Assembly: GCF_900143515.1 (NCBI RefSeq)
Contig: NZ_FSQT01000001.1
Location: 682,001-746,000, forward strand
DNA from: Micromonospora cremea
GTDB taxonomy: Bacteria; Actinomycetota; Actinomycetes; Mycobacteriales; Micromonosporaceae
Reading direction: 5' to 3'
DNA: 64,000 nucleotides
Each line of letters starts with the position of its first letter. The first letter of the stretch is position 1. The notes below the pieces were generated by a model. That model had not been told where the DNA came from. It ran no database searches and saw only the letters and a list, made by a program, of their open reading frames with translations. Positions 50,019 to 59,621 of the stretch are shown here, in pieces. Both the position numbers and the translations under genes were made by a program.

Positions 50019-50290
50019 GAGTCGACAACCACAGGTTGTCCCTCCGAAGTCACAACCTAAAGTCGCCGGAGCGCCCTGTGCCCGCTCCGCAGGCCCCGCG
50101 CCGCTCCAATGGTGCTCGGCTGGGGATCGGACGTCGAAGAAGCGACAAGGACACAGCCGGACTAGCCAGGACTTGCACCGGTCCAGATGGATGCGCAAAA
50201 AGCATGGCTAGCTGCCTATGTAGCCGCCGGACCTGCGGGTATCCGCGCGGGACGCACCCCGGACGGGGGACGCGGCCGGACTCTGGGGCG
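50019..50290. other. intergenic region before tRNA-Arg fragment
   Basis: No gene seen. No 5' half of a tRNA is present directly before the fragment at 50291. Confidence 0.5.
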
Positions 50291-50333
50291 CTACGGATCA
50301 GAAGGTTAGGGGTTCGAATCTCTTCGGGCGCAC
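50291..50333 (+). other. 3' half of tRNA-Arg(ACG), probable attachment site
   Basis: CTACGGATCAGAAGG is the anticodon loop and 3' stem of tRNA-Arg (anticodon ACG), followed by a T-arm with GGTTCGAATC and the acceptor end CGGGCGCAC. The upstream bases do not form a D-arm or 5' acceptor strand. Integrative elements that use tRNA genes carry just this part as att core. Confidence 0.75.
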
Positions 50334-50612
50334 AAAATCAAGAGGGGCCTGACCTGCTTCCGGGCGGGTCAGGCCCCTTCTGCTGTCTGGCCTCTCGAGG
50401 CGGCGGGTGTCACGTGGGTGCGATGCGGGTGTCGGCGTCTGCGCGCGCTTTCCGTCGCCGCGCGGGACTTCTGACCTGCGTGTTTGAAACGGAGAGGCGG
50501 GCGAGGTCGGGTTCGGTGTAGAGCCCGAAGCCGCCCTCGCTTCGAGCCGAGGGAAGGTGTCCCTCCCGAGGAACTCAGCGTGATCCAGCCCTCGTTGCAC
50601 GGTCTATGGGCC
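50334..50612. other. region between att-like site and IS3 element
   Basis: No gene recognised. A GAGGGGCCTGAC / GTCAGGCCCCTT hairpin at about 50342-50380 directly follows the tRNA fragment and would act as its terminator. Confidence 0.5.
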
Positions 50613-50664
50613 TGCCCCGTTTTGACGGACATCCGAGATCAGGGGACCTGGGGTCTCCGGGAGG

Positions 50665-50985
50665 ATGTCCAGCATCATGGAGAACGTGGGGAAGAAGCGG
50701 TCGCGGCCTCGGCGGTCGTTCACGGCGCAATTCAAGGCCGAGATCGTCGAGTTGTGTCAGCGTGGTGACCGCACGATCAGGCAGGTCAGCCAGGATTTCG
50801 ACTTGACCGAGACCGCGGTGCGTGAATGGGTCAAGCAGGCCGAACTCGACAGCGGCGCCCGTACTGACGGGTTGACCTCGGATGAGTGAGACGAACTCGC
50901 GCAGCTTCGGCGTGAGAACCGCCGGCTGCGTGAAGACGTCGATATTTTGAAGCGGGCAACGGCTTTCTTCGCGAAGGAGACCCGG
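50665..50985 (+). pseudogene. IS3-family OrfA with internal stop
   Basis: RRSFTAQFKAEIVELCQRGDRTIRQVSQDFDLTETAVREWVKQAE is the OrfA helix-turn-helix. TGA at 50887-50889 interrupts it after LTSDE; the same frame continues DELAQLRRENRRLREDVDILKRATAFFAKETR, the leucine-zipper region, to the normal stop at 50986-50988. Confidence 0.85.
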
Positions 50986-51587
50986 TGAACGTGTACCCGT
51001 TCATCGAGGCGGAGCAAGCCGGCGAGCACAACGTCAAGCGCGCGTGCGAGCTACTCGAGGTCTCCCGGTCCGCCTACTACCAGCAGCAACGCGGCGTCCA
51101 GTCCCAGCGGCAGCGCGTCGACGCACAGCTCACCGCGAAGATCACGCAGGTGCACGCGGTGTCGAAAGGCACCTACGGAGCACCGCGGATCCACGCCGAC
51201 CTCGCCGACGCCGGGCTGCGACACGGCCGTAAACGCGTCGCCCGGCTGATGCGGTGCGCCGGGCTGGCCGGCAAGAGTCCACGCCGATGGCGAACGACCA
51301 CGGTGCCTGACCCGAACGCCGGCAGGCGACCTGACCTGGTCAACCGTGACTTCGGCACCGACCCGGCGGGGATCGACACCCGCTGGTGCGGCGACATCAC
51401 CTACATCAACACCTGGCAAGGCTGGCTGTATCTGGCCACCGTCATCGACCTGGCCTCGCGCCGGGTCGTGGGCTGGGCGGTCGCCGAGCACCTACGCACC
51501 GACCTGATCGACGCCGCGCTCACCGATGCCCTTGTGCGGCGCCGGCCGCCGTCCGGGCTGGTGTTCCACTCCGACCGCGGCTGTCAA

Positions 51588-53042
51588 CTTAGGTTCAAGG
51601 AGTCGTTGCAACACCGGCCTGTTGGATTGATCTTAGGTGTTCGTCCAGGGCCTCTGCTGGCGTTCTCCACTCCAGAGACTTGCGGGGCCGACTGTTGAGC
51701 ACGGCGGCGATGGCCTCGAGGTCGGTGATGCTGTGTCGTGATAGGTCGGTGCCTTTAGGGAAGTACTGGCGCAGCAGTCCGTTGGTGTTCTCGTTGGTGC
51801 CGCGCTGCCAGGGACTGTGCGGGTCGCAGAAGTAGACCTCGAGACCGATGTCCAGACGCAGCTGGACATGTTGGGCCATCTCGGCTCCCTGGTCCCAGGT
51901 CAGCGAGCGGCGTAGCTGCTCGGGCAGGTTGGTGATCTGGTCGGCGATAGCGTCTCGGACCGCTTCGGCGCCGTGCCCGGCCAGCGGCGGGCCGTTCTTC
52001 ACCACAGGCTGCTGACCGTAGCCATCCATGCGGGGCAGGTGCAGAAGCATCGTGAACCGGGTGCTGCGCTCGACCAGCGTGCCGATGGCCGAGCGTTCCA
52101 GGCCGATGATCAGGTCGCCCTCCCAATGGCCTGGCACGGCCCGGTCGGTGACCTCTGCCGGCCGTTGGCTGATCATGACCTCTGGGCTGAGGAAGTGCTT
52201 GCCCCGTCTACGGGTGCGCGCCTGCGGCACCCGTAACGCCCGGCCGGTGCGCAAGCACGCCGTCAGCTCACGGCGCAGCGCACCGCGGCTTTGAACGTAG
52301 AGCGACTGATAGATCGCCTCGTGCGAGATCCGCATCGACTCATCATCCGGGAAGTCCACCCGCAACCGCCGACTGATCTGTTCCGGGCTCCAGGCCGTGC
52401 CCCATCGCCGATCTGCGCGACGCCCGTGCCGGCGTCCCTTCCACGGCACGTTCGGGCCCGGGATCGGCCGACCATCAACGTCGGTGATCGTGCCGGCGAG
52501 CCGCTTCTGCACGTAGTCGCGCAGCAGCTGGTTCGCCGCCAGCTTCGCGGTTTTCGGGCGACGGCCACGACGCTCGGCATGCCACTGCGCGGCCACGGCA
52601 CGGTAGTCCAGGCTGCCGCCACGAGTCACGGCGTTGCGGCGCAGCTCTCGCGAAATCGTCGACGCGTCACGGCCTACCGCTCGAGCGATCTCTCGCACGC
52701 CCTTGCCTTGTGCTTTGAGCAGCGCGACCTCTTCACGCTCGGCGAAGGACAGATACCGGCCCGACGGCGGAACCAGCGACAAAGGTGCCATACCGCCACC
52801 CTGACGAAACCAGCGCCCACCCACCGGCTGCGACACACCACACGCCGCCGCAGCTTCCTCGCTCGACAGACCTTCGGCGATCCGACGCCAGAACTGCCGC
52901 CGCACCTCCCGGTGCTCGTTCACACCCGGCCGGCCCGGCGATCGCATCGCTGGCCTGCCCGTCACCTCCGTCACCCAACCTGGTGGCCTACCCATGCACA
53001 CACCCCTTGATTGAGGTGTTGCAACGACCACTGGAATCCGCC
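51588..53042 (-). mobile_element. IS30-family element
   Basis: About 1455 bp flanked by the 3 bp repeat CAA (51585-51587 and 53043-53045). Inner terminal repeats TTCAAGGAGTCGTTGCAAC (51594) and TTCCAGTGGTCGTTGCAAC (from 53036 inwards) match at 19 of 22 positions over their full length. Confidence 0.85.
51595..53031 (-). CDS. IS30-family transposase
   Basis: A 478-residue frame; the true start may be one of several internal codons. An N-terminal helix-turn-helix (YLSFAEREEVALLKAQGKGVREIARAVGRDASTISREL) is followed by the IS30 core: GHWEGDLIIGLERSAIGTLVERSTRF (first Asp), SLTWDQGAEMAQH (second Asp), FCDPHSPWQRGTNENTNGLLRQYFPKGTD (Glu). All catalytic residues are present, so it may be active. 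Confidence 0.92.
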   Translation of the reverse strand: MVVATPQSRGVCMGRPPGWVTEVTGRPAMRSPGRPGVNEHREVRRQFWRRIAEGLSSEEAAAACGVSQPVGGRWFRQGGGMAPLSLVPPSGRYLSFAEREEVALLKAQGKGVREIARAVGRDASTISRELRRNAVTRGGSLDYRAVAAQWHAERRGRRPKTAKLAANQLLRDYVQKRLAGTITDVDGRPIPGPNVPWKGRRHGRRADRRWGTAWSPEQISRRLRVDFPDDESMRISHEAIYQSLYVQSRGALRRELTACLRTGRALRVPQARTRRRGKHFLSPEVMISQRPAEVTDRAVPGHWEGDLIIGLERSAIGTLVERSTRFTMLLHLPRMDGYGQQPVVKNGPPLAGHGAEAVRDAIADQITNLPEQLRRSLTWDQGAEMAQHVQLRLDIGLEVYFCDPHSPWQRGTNENTNGLLRQYFPKGTDLSRHSITDLEAIAAVLNSRPRKSLEWRTPAEALDEHLRSIQQAGVATTP

Positions 53043-53408
53043 CAATACACCAGCGACCAACACGCCCGCCTCGCCGCTGCCCACGGCATCCGCCTCTCTG
53101 TCGGCCGGCGTGGGCAGTGCTGGGACAACGCGGTCGCCGAGTCGTTCTTCGCCACCATCAAAACCGAACTGCTACACCGCCAACCCTGGCCCACCCATAG
53201 CGCCGCCCGCCAGGCAATATTCGAGTACATCGAAGGCTGGTACAACACCCGCCGTCGACACTCCACTCTCGGCTACCTCAGCCCCGCCGCGTTCGAGGCC
53301 ACCGATTTGCACCGGCTACCGACAAGCCAAGCAGCCTGAATAAGATCAACACATCGACCCTGTCCGTCAAAACGGGTCAAGCCCACTACCGGTGGTGTTG
53401 CTGCAACG

Positions 53409-53780
53409 ATGCAAGACGTGGGAACCGCGGAAATCACGACGCCTGCCATCTCGCCCCTTGCTGGTGAGCCGATCAAGCGCGCCGATGCCGAGCGGCTCGC
53501 GGGAGTGCTGAAGGCGTTCGCCGACCCAGCCCGCCTGCGACTGCTCAGCCTGATCCAGTCGTCACCGGTGGGCGAGGCGTCCGTGAGTGACCTCACCGCG
53601 CCGCTAGGTCTCTCGCAGCCGACCGTAAGTCACCACCTTCGGATCCTCACCGAGGCCGGCCTGCTCGAGCGCGAGAAGCGCGGCGTCTGGGCGTACTACC
53701 GCCTAGTGCCGTCCGCGATCGCCGCGATCGCCGAGCTGTTGACGCCGCCCCGCAAGCGGGCGACGAAGAAGACCCGCTGA
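53409..53780 (+). CDS. ArsR family regulator
   Basis: A 123-residue winged helix: RADAERLAGVLKAFADPARLRLLSLIQSSPVGEASVSDL, recognition LGLSQPTVSHHLRILTEAGLL, wing KRGVWAYYRLVPSAI, and a Lys/Arg-rich end. No metal-binding cysteine is present, so it may sense something other than a soft metal. It starts only 30 bases after the IS3 right end, so its native promoter has probably been replaced or is inside the IS. Confidence 0.85.
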   Translation: MQDVGTAEITTPAISPLAGEPIKRADAERLAGVLKAFADPARLRLLSLIQSSPVGEASVSDLTAPLGLSQPTVSHHLRILTEAGLLEREKRGVWAYYRLVPSAIAAIAELLTPPRKRATKKTR

Positions 53781-54330
53781 GCAACACCGTCGAAGACCGG
53801 CGCTATGCCGGCTGACCCGGCACCTACCGGCGCATCCTGATCGACCCGCGTCAGGAATCGGCAAATGATGGTCGAGTGCCACCTGTGGAGAAGCGCTCGC
53901 GGCTGCGACTGGGCTACCACCAGCCTCGGCCTGAGAATTGGTGCTAACAGCAGGGCCTACCCGCTGTGTCACGACAAGCCGCGACCTCGTCTGGCCTGAA
54001 CCACGATGCGAAGAGCCGGCCGAGTGGCCTGGTGGTGCGCCAGCCGGTCCCCGCGCGGCTCCCTCGCCGGCGGCCATTGCTCGGTCCGAATCCCTGCCCG
54101 CCCGGGACCTCGTCGCCCGCGGCTTTGATGCCTCCAACGACGCGACCACCCGATTCCCGGCATTCGGACTGACCTGTAACGGAATCTGGCCTGGCGTCGC
54201 CATAAGGGGGACCGGCGTTGCCGAGCCGGTCGGCCGGGGTGGGCACTTCCCCCCAAGAGTCGCCCCAACCCACCCCGGCCACTCGCGACACCCCGGCTTG
54301 TTACCCATGTACTGACCGCGTTGGGCCGCA
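53781..54330. other. region without recognisable gene
   Basis: Frames on both strands overlap and none is convincing. It separates the ArsR gene from the tRNA-Tyr fragment. Confidence 0.45.
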
Positions 54331-54381
54331 CTGTAAATCCGTCGCGAAAGCTACAGAGGTTCGAATCCTCTACCGCCGCCA
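54331..54381 (+). other. 3' half of tRNA-Tyr, probable attachment site
   Basis: CTGTAAATCC is the tRNA-Tyr anticodon loop (GTA) and stem, then a class II variable arm (GTCGCGAAAGCTAC), T-arm AGAGGTTCGAATCCTCT with five perfect pairs, acceptor end ACCGCCG and CCA. The 5' half is absent. Together with the tRNA-Arg half at 50291 it points to integration events at this place. Confidence 0.75.
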
Positions 54382-54654
54382 GGCGCGAAGACAGGCCCTG
54401 ATCAGCAGAAATGCGGGCAGGGGACGATCTTGTCTGGTCCCACTGAGTCCAGCCGCTACCCGCCGTCGCTCAGCGTCCAGGGGCGTATCGGGGGTGAACC
54501 GGGAGAGGGTGGGACTAGACATGCCGTCCCCTGATCGGCGGCGTCCTAATCGGGCCAGTGGTTGGCGGTCACCGGTGGGGCTTCCCACTGGGTGTACGCC
54601 CGGTCCGCCTGCGCTGTGCCCGGCGAGTATAAGCGGTCTGGGGGATCGGGACGG

Positions 54655-54870
54655 CGGTGGAAGGGTCAGGACCTGCTGCAACGTCGCGAGGACGTGCGGC
54701 AGGTCAACTTCCTGGAACTGGTCGTCGACCTGGTGTTGGTGTTCGCCCTGGCCGGGGTCGTCGCCCGGGTCGCGGGACATCGTCAGCGAAGACGTTGTGG
54801 TCCGGACGATGGCCTTCCTGCCGGTGCTGTCGCTCCGCTGATCTGGTTGTGGCGGGGGGTTCCTCTACAG
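54655..54870 (+). pseudogene. LtrA-like membrane protein, N-terminal remnant
   Basis: RREDVRQVNFLELVVDLVLVFALAGVVARV is the characteristic start of low-temperature-requirement A proteins (VTWLELFFDLVFV-type). After ~35 residues the frame changes and homology fades. Confidence 0.55.
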
Positions 54871-55156
54871 ATGGCTTCTCGCGCCATCGCCTCACGCTAC
54901 CAATCAACGGCTTCGGTCCACAGGTCGCCGATCACGTCGCCGCGCGGTTCCCACTCCGCCACCGAGCCATCCGCCGACGGCAGCACCGCCGGCTGCTCCG
55001 GCGACCGCGTCCGGACCGGTCCAGCTTGTGGCGGCGCCCACTGCAGCGCCCGCGGACCCGCCGCCGAAGCTACCGAGGGCGGTGGTGCCCCCTCTGACCT
55101 TGAGCAGCACGTGAAAGTGCGCTGCAGTGGGTCTGCTCCTGCCCAAGATCGTTGAT
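54871..55156. other. no clear gene
   Basis: One frame gives a long Pro/Ala-rich peptide, typical of GC-rich non-coding sequence. No motif seen. Confidence 0.4.
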
Positions 55157-55888
55157 ATGGTCCCGGCCGTGGCCCAACTCGATCCGCCCGGTCAACCCGG
55201 GCTGGCGCCGTACCCGTCCGCGCCGTCCGGCGACGGGAGGTCTCCTTACCGGCCGTATCCGCAGTACCCGCCCTACCCGCCGGTGACGCCCGACCCGGGC
55301 ATGAACGGCTTCGCGGTGGCCTCCCTGGTGCTGGGGATCATTGGTGGGGTCCTGCTCAGCGTGATTTTCGGCATCGTCGCGCTCGTCCAGATGCGTACCC
55401 GGCCCTACCGTGGCAAGGGGCTGGCGATCGCCGGTCTGGTGCTTTCCGGTGTTTGGGTGCTGGGCCTGGCCGCACTGATCGTGGTGGCCATCGCGTCGGG
55501 TGCCGACCGCGACCCCGCCGGCGAGCTGACCGGCGGCGGTTCGGTGAGTGCCCGGCAGTTGCGGCCGGGCGACTGTGTCAACGACCTCGAAGACAGCGAC
55601 AACGTTCTCAGTCTGCCGGCGGTTCCCTGTGCGCAACCACACGAGGGCGAGGTCTTCGCCGCCTTCGCGTTGTCCGAAAGGGACTGGCCGGGCGAGGGGC
55701 AGGTGTTGGAGAAGGCGGACCAGGGCTGCCACGACCGTTTCGAGTCCTACGCCCCGACGGCGGACTTTGAATCCTTGGAACTCTTCGTTCTCTATCCGAC
55801 GCAGCGGGCGTGGATGAGAGGCGACCACAACGTCACCTGCGTCGCAATGGATCCCGCCGGCAAGAGCACCGGCTCCCTACGCGGCTGA
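55157..55888 (+). CDS. DUF4190 / septum-formation-like membrane protein
   Basis: A 243-residue protein from ATG 55157 (a GTG at 55127 is possible; no good ribosome site). A Pro/Tyr-rich cytoplasmic N-terminus (YPQYPPYPP) leads to two helices forming the DUF4190 unit (NGFAVASLVLGIIGGVLLSVIFGIVAL, GKGLAIAGLVLSGVWVLGLAALIVV). Outside is a ~120-residue domain with four cysteines (GDCVNDLED, VPCAQPHEGEVFAAF, GCHDRFESYAP, VTCVAMDP), as in actinobacterial septum-formation proteins. Cysteines likely form two disulfides. Confidence 0.8.
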   Translation: MVPAVAQLDPPGQPGLAPYPSAPSGDGRSPYRPYPQYPPYPPVTPDPGMNGFAVASLVLGIIGGVLLSVIFGIVALVQMRTRPYRGKGLAIAGLVLSGVWVLGLAALIVVAIASGADRDPAGELTGGGSVSARQLRPGDCVNDLEDSDNVLSLPAVPCAQPHEGEVFAAFALSERDWPGEGQVLEKADQGCHDRFESYAPTADFESLELFVLYPTQRAWMRGDHNVTCVAMDPAGKSTGSLRG

Positions 55889-55983
55889 CCCCCCCGGCAC
55901 AGGGCCACACCGCTGTGCCCGGCCCATACACCGTCAAACAGCGGTGACAGCGCACCAGGATCCATCCAAGCGAGGGAGGCGAG

Positions 55984-56760
55984 GTGCCGTTCACCGGTAG
56001 TCACGTCGCGGCCGTGCTGCCGCTGGCACGGTCAGCCTGGCTGGCGCCGTCGGCCCTCGTGCTCGGGAGCATGGTTCCCGACCTGCCCTACTACCTGCCG
56101 CTGCCGGTGCAGGCGACGCTGACCCACTCGCTCGCCGGCGTCCTCGGCGTCGACGTGGTGCTGGGTTTAGCGGCAGTGGCCCTGTGGCATGGGCTGCTGG
56201 CCCGCTTCCTGATCGCCATCTCGCCGATCCGGCTACGCGATCGCCTACCCCCGCCCGCGCGTCACCGTCATCGGCCGGCTGTCCGCGTGGCGATACTGGT
56301 CGTCTCGCTGGTGCTCGGCGCGGCGACCCACGTGCTGTGGGACTCGTTCACACACGACGGGATGTGGGGGGCCACGCACATCGGCTGGCTGGCCGAGTCG
56401 CACCTCGGCATGCCCGGCTATCGCTGGGCGCAGCGGGTGAGCGACGTCGTCGGCGCTTGCGCCGTCGTGGTCTGGCTGGTCCGATGGTGGCGTACGCAGT
56501 CGCCCGCGGCCGCGACCGCGCACTGGCCGTCGGCCGATCGGGTGCTCGTGGTGCTGGCCTGGACGGCCATCGGCCTCGCCGCCGCTGCCGGCGCCGCGCT
56601 GGCCGCCACGGAAGATGTGGCACCGCAGCGAATGGTGTTCCTGGCCGTCACCCGTGCCGGCGGTGCCGCTATGACAACCGCGATCGTCCTCGCGGCCTGC
56701 TACACCGTCCTGGCCCGGCACGACCACCGATCCCGCGCTGGCCGCAGCCGCTCAAGCTAG
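55984..56760 (+). CDS. DUF4184 family membrane protein
   Basis: A 258-residue protein from GTG 55984 with GAGGGAGGCGAG upstream. The start PFTGSHVAAVLPLARSAWLAPSALVLGSMVPDLPYYLPL and HVLWDSFTHDGMWG with acidic/His clusters are diagnostic for DUF4184, a multi-helix membrane family with possible metal-dependent hydrolase activity (related to the YdjM-type). Six hydrophobic segments are visible. Function unknown. Confidence 0.85.
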   Translation: MPFTGSHVAAVLPLARSAWLAPSALVLGSMVPDLPYYLPLPVQATLTHSLAGVLGVDVVLGLAAVALWHGLLARFLIAISPIRLRDRLPPPARHRHRPAVRVAILVVSLVLGAATHVLWDSFTHDGMWGATHIGWLAESHLGMPGYRWAQRVSDVVGACAVVVWLVRWWRTQSPAAATAHWPSADRVLVVLAWTAIGLAAAAGAALAATEDVAPQRMVFLAVTRAGGAAMTTAIVLAACYTVLARHDHRSRAGRSRSS

Positions 56761-57279
56761 CCCAGGTTCGAAGCTGTCAAACTCTTACGCCTCGCCCTGA
56801 TGCCATCCTGATTACCGCAAAAGCGACCACGGCATCCAGGTGAGGGAGTGCAGCGCCCCTGGCTGGGCGGCCCGCAGCTGATTGCCGAACTCGACGACCG
56901 CCGCCTCGTTTCCTCGTGCCGGGCATTCCGACCGCAGGACTTCACCTCGACCCTTCGGCGCGCCGTGCCGGTCTCTGGAGCATCATTCCCTTGGAGGGGG
57001 TGACCGAGACGTGGTCGGCTCGCTGGCCCGGCTGGGGCCTGGAGTTGTGGGCCGACGATTACGGGCAGCAGGTCACCTGCTGCAGCGGGGCCCCTCAGAC
57101 TTCCCGCTGTCGACCTCACGGCAGCCGCGTTCGGGAGGAAGAGGTTGCTGCTGCGCGCCATGGATCGTCGTGCGGACCGACCGACAGCAGCCGAGACGAC
57201 CTGGGCGTCGACATGGGTATCGGAAACACTATGCTCCCTGCGGCGGTGGCGGACATCAAAAACCATTGAAGGAGTAGGA
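56761..57279. other. region with coding-like pieces in changing frames
   Basis: Between 56850 and 57190 pieces such as PWLGGPQLIAELDDRRLVSS and WSARWPGWGLELWADDYGQQVTCC look protein-like but lie in different frames. They may be the remains of one gene; I do not recognise it. Confidence 0.35.
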
Positions 57280-58212
57280 ATGCGAACGCCGTTCAGGCGG
57301 GCTGTGTTCGGTGCCATCGCGGTGGCGCTGCTCGGCGGGCTCGGACTCACGTCCTGCGCAGCTCCGGGCCAGAGCGACACGGTGGACGCCGGATCGACTT
57401 CAGTCGATACCTCGGTGACCGGCGCCCCCGGACCGACTGACTCCGCAATTCCCTCCCCGTCGCCTTCGGCGAGCCGGTCCCCGTCGCTTTCGGCTAGCCG
57501 GTCCTCGTCGCCTTCGGCGAGCCGGTCCACGAAGCCGTCTCTCAGCCGGTCGCCGTCGCACGTCCCGACCAGCAAGGCCGCGACGCCGGCCGCAGAGAGC
57601 AACATCGCCTCCCGGCTACACACCATTCCGGCCAGCACCCGCCAGCTCATCGTCGTCTACAGCAGCGGCTACGGCACGAGCGTCGCGTCCCTCGAGACGT
57701 TCGAAAAGGTGAACGGCGTGTGGCGGCCGAAGCTCGGGGTGATGAGCGCGCGGATCGGCACCAAGGGATTCAGCGACAGCCATATGGAGGGCGTCCCCAC
57801 GACGCCCACAGGTGTCTATGGCATCGGCTCCACCATGTACGGCGTGCACGCCAACCCTGGCGTCAAGTACAGCTACCACCAGCTCGTGGCGAACGACTAC
57901 TGGGACGAGAACCCCAGCTCGTCCACGTACAACAGCTTCGTGCACGGCACGAACCCGGGCGGGTACAGCGAGGCGCTGTGGCAGACCGTGCCGCAGTACA
58001 ACTACTTCGCGGTCATCAACTACAACATCCCGGTGAGGGCAGCCACCCCGGCCCGCGGCAGCGGCATCTTCCTGCACGTCATGGGGAGCGGCGGTACCGC
58101 CGGCTGTGTCTCGTTGGCACAGTCAAACCTGCTCCGGGTACTGGAGTGGCTGGACCCGGCCGCCTCTCCACGCATCGTGATGGCACCTAGCCAGAACCTC
58201 GGCCGCTACTGA
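57280..58212 (+). CDS. lipoprotein L,D-transpeptidase
   Basis: A 310-residue protein with GAAGGAG upstream. A lipoprotein signal ([20 protein letters not shown]; lipobox LTSC) attaches it to the membrane. A Ser/Pro/Arg linker of degenerate SPSASRS repeats (residues ~65-105) spans the wall. The catalytic domain contains [23 protein letters not shown] and [18 protein letters not shown] with H266 and C276, the His/Cys pair of the YkuD-like fold. It probably cross-links peptidoglycan or hydrolyses L,D bonds. Confidence 0.88.
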   Translation: MRTPFRRAVFGAIAVALLGGLGLTSCAAPGQSDTVDAGSTSVDTSVTGAPGPTDSAIPSPSPSASRSPSLSASRSSSPSASRSTKPSLSRSPSHVPTSKAATPAAESNIASRLHTIPASTRQLIVVYSSGYGTSVASLETFEKVNGVWRPKLGVMSARIGTKGFSDSHMEGVPTTPTGVYGIGSTMYGVHANPGVKYSYHQLVANDYWDENPSSSTYNSFVHGTNPGGYSEALWQTVPQYNYFAVINYNIPVRAATPARGSGIFLHVMGSGGTAGCVSLAQSNLLRVLEWLDPAASPRIVMAPSQNLGRY

Positions 58213-58344
58213 CCGCCCCGAGGGCCGCGCGGTCGGCCGGCGGGGCAGCGGGCAGGAAGCAAGACTCGTAGCAACAGCTGCGGCCAGGCGCCGCCGGACA
58301 GAGGCTGGCCGGCCCAATGGGCCGCCGCTCCTACCAGTCCCTGG

Positions 58345-58650
58345 TCGATCGAGATGTCTGGCAGCATGGCGGTCGGGGAAGATCCCGACGACGTCGGCGC
58401 GGCGGCGGATCTCGCGGTTGAGGCGTTCCTGCGGGTCGTTCGACCAGATCTGCCGCCAGATCTGCCTCGGGAAGCCGGGTGAAGGCCAGGACGTCGTCAC
58501 GGGCAGCTTCGAGATGGTCCGCGACGGCGGGCAGCTTGCCGGCCACGGTGTCGATGAGGCGGTCGTACTGGACGTGCACGGATGCGGCGTCGGGTTGGTC
58601 GTAGACGCTGTGCAGTAACGTTTTTGACCGGCTGCAGCCCGGTGAACGGG
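58345..58650 (-). pseudogene. IS256-family transposase, C-terminal remnant
   Basis: One frame gives [49 protein letters not shown], the next [32 protein letters not shown], the mutator-type (IS256) end with its conserved Glu in NREIRRR. At least one frameshift; the first two Asp residues are missing. Confidence 0.85.
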
Positions 58651-59070
58651 AAGATCCACTCCGGGTGGGCTGCCGAGACCACCTGGACGCCGACATGATC
58701 CACCATGGACCGGCCGCCGAGCTACGAGACATCCCTTAGCGAAACCCAGCACGTGGTCGTTGCGGACTGGTCGGATCAGTCCCGCCCCTCGCTCCTTCGC
58801 TACGCCGACGCCAGGGCCACCGAGTGAGCTGGTCGAAACCCGCAAGCTGCTCTACCCGGACGGGAGGCCAGGTAGAGCAGCCAAAAGCCGATGGTAGGAC
58901 AGCGCGGGCCCGCGCGTGACCCGCTGAGGCCGGGCCTGAACGTGGGCGGCCAGCAATCGGGCAACGGCCTGTCGTGCTTTGCCGTATAGAGGCTGCTCAT
59001 GGCGCCGCGCACTCAGTAATTGCGATACGGGGACCGCGGGCCAACCGGCGACCGCATGCGTTGTCCTCAG
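58651..59070. other. region without recognisable gene
   Basis: Lies between two transposase remnants. A short frame [14 protein letters not shown] at about 58640-58690 (minus) may belong to yet another broken element. Confidence 0.4.
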
Positions 59071-59100
59071 CCCGGGCCCCGGGCATTCCCGGGGCCCGGG
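59071..59100. terminator. very GC-rich perfect hairpin
   Basis: CCCGGGCCCCGGG and CCCGGGGCCCGGG, 13 perfect pairs with a CATT loop. It could be a terminator or a mobile-element end; there is no gene ending next to it. Confidence 0.5.
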
Positions 59101-59134
59101 CCCGCTGATGGGCGTGTCAGGAGAAGTACTTGGA

Positions 59135-59519
59135 GACCACGCCGGCGTCGCCATCGACGCCCACACCCGCCTCGTGGTGGCCCTCGGCGACCCGCAACCC
59201 GGCAACCGCAACGACCATCGTCTACCGCACCAGCGGCATCGACCAGAAGCTGGCCGGACGGCCCGTCATGGCCGACGGCGCCTACCGCGGCAACCCAGAG
59301 GTGATCATCCCGTACCGCAAGCCAGCCGACGGCAGCGAGCTACCCGAGTGGAAGGCCGACCTGAACAGACAGCACCGCACCGTCCGAGCACAGGTGGAAC
59401 ACGCCCTGGCCAGGATGAAGTGCTTCAAGATCCTGCGCGACTACCGCCGCGCCGCCCACACATTGACCGACGCTGCTTCCGGCATCGCCCATCTCCACAA
59501 CATCATCCTCGCCGGCTGA
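59135..59519 (+). pseudogene. IS5-type transposase, C-terminal remnant with frameshift
   Basis: GVAIDAHTRLVVALGDPQPGNRND in one frame, then IVYRTSGIDQKLAGRPVMADGAYRG and RAQVEHALARMKCFKILRDYRR in the next; one base is missing near 59217. It shows Asp, Asp and Glu of the DDE set but lacks the N-terminal half. Confidence 0.8.
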
Positions 59520-59621
59520 ACCGCAAGCCCGGGCGGGGCAACACCTTCAGCGAGTTACGAGACGTCCTTTAGGCACGTCCGCTGCGCCGGCCACTGCGTC
59601 GGGCCGCGCTGTTTTAGCCGC

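Larger units (their letters stand above)
50985..53339 (+). pseudogene. IS3-family OrfB transposase, split by IS30
   Basis: The first part (VYPFIEAEQAGEHNVKRACELLEVSRSAYY ... DTRWCGDITYINTWQGWLYLATVIDLASRRVVGWA ... VFHSDRGCQ) holds the first two Asp residues and ends at 51587. The second part resumes at 53043 with YTSDQHARLAAAHGIRLSVGRRGQCWDNAVAESFFATIKTE, carrying the Glu, and ends at 53337-53339. Joined, they give a complete OrfB. Confidence 0.9.
50613..53379 (+). mobile_element. IS3-family element, interrupted by an IS30 element
   Basis: Terminal repeats TGCCCCGTTTTGACGGACA (50613-50631) and its inverse (53361-53379; TGACCCGTTTTGACGGACA read inwards) differ at one base. Without the IS30 insertion the element is about 1.3 kb. 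It encodes OrfA and OrfB; OrfA has a stop codon and OrfB is split. Confidence 0.88.

Noticed and set aside
50291..54381. Complete tRNA genes
   Set aside because: Neither fragment has a 5' acceptor strand or D-arm directly upstream.
54860..55110. Pro/Ala-rich secreted domain
   Set aside because: Typical out-of-frame GC-rich translation; no start, no motif.
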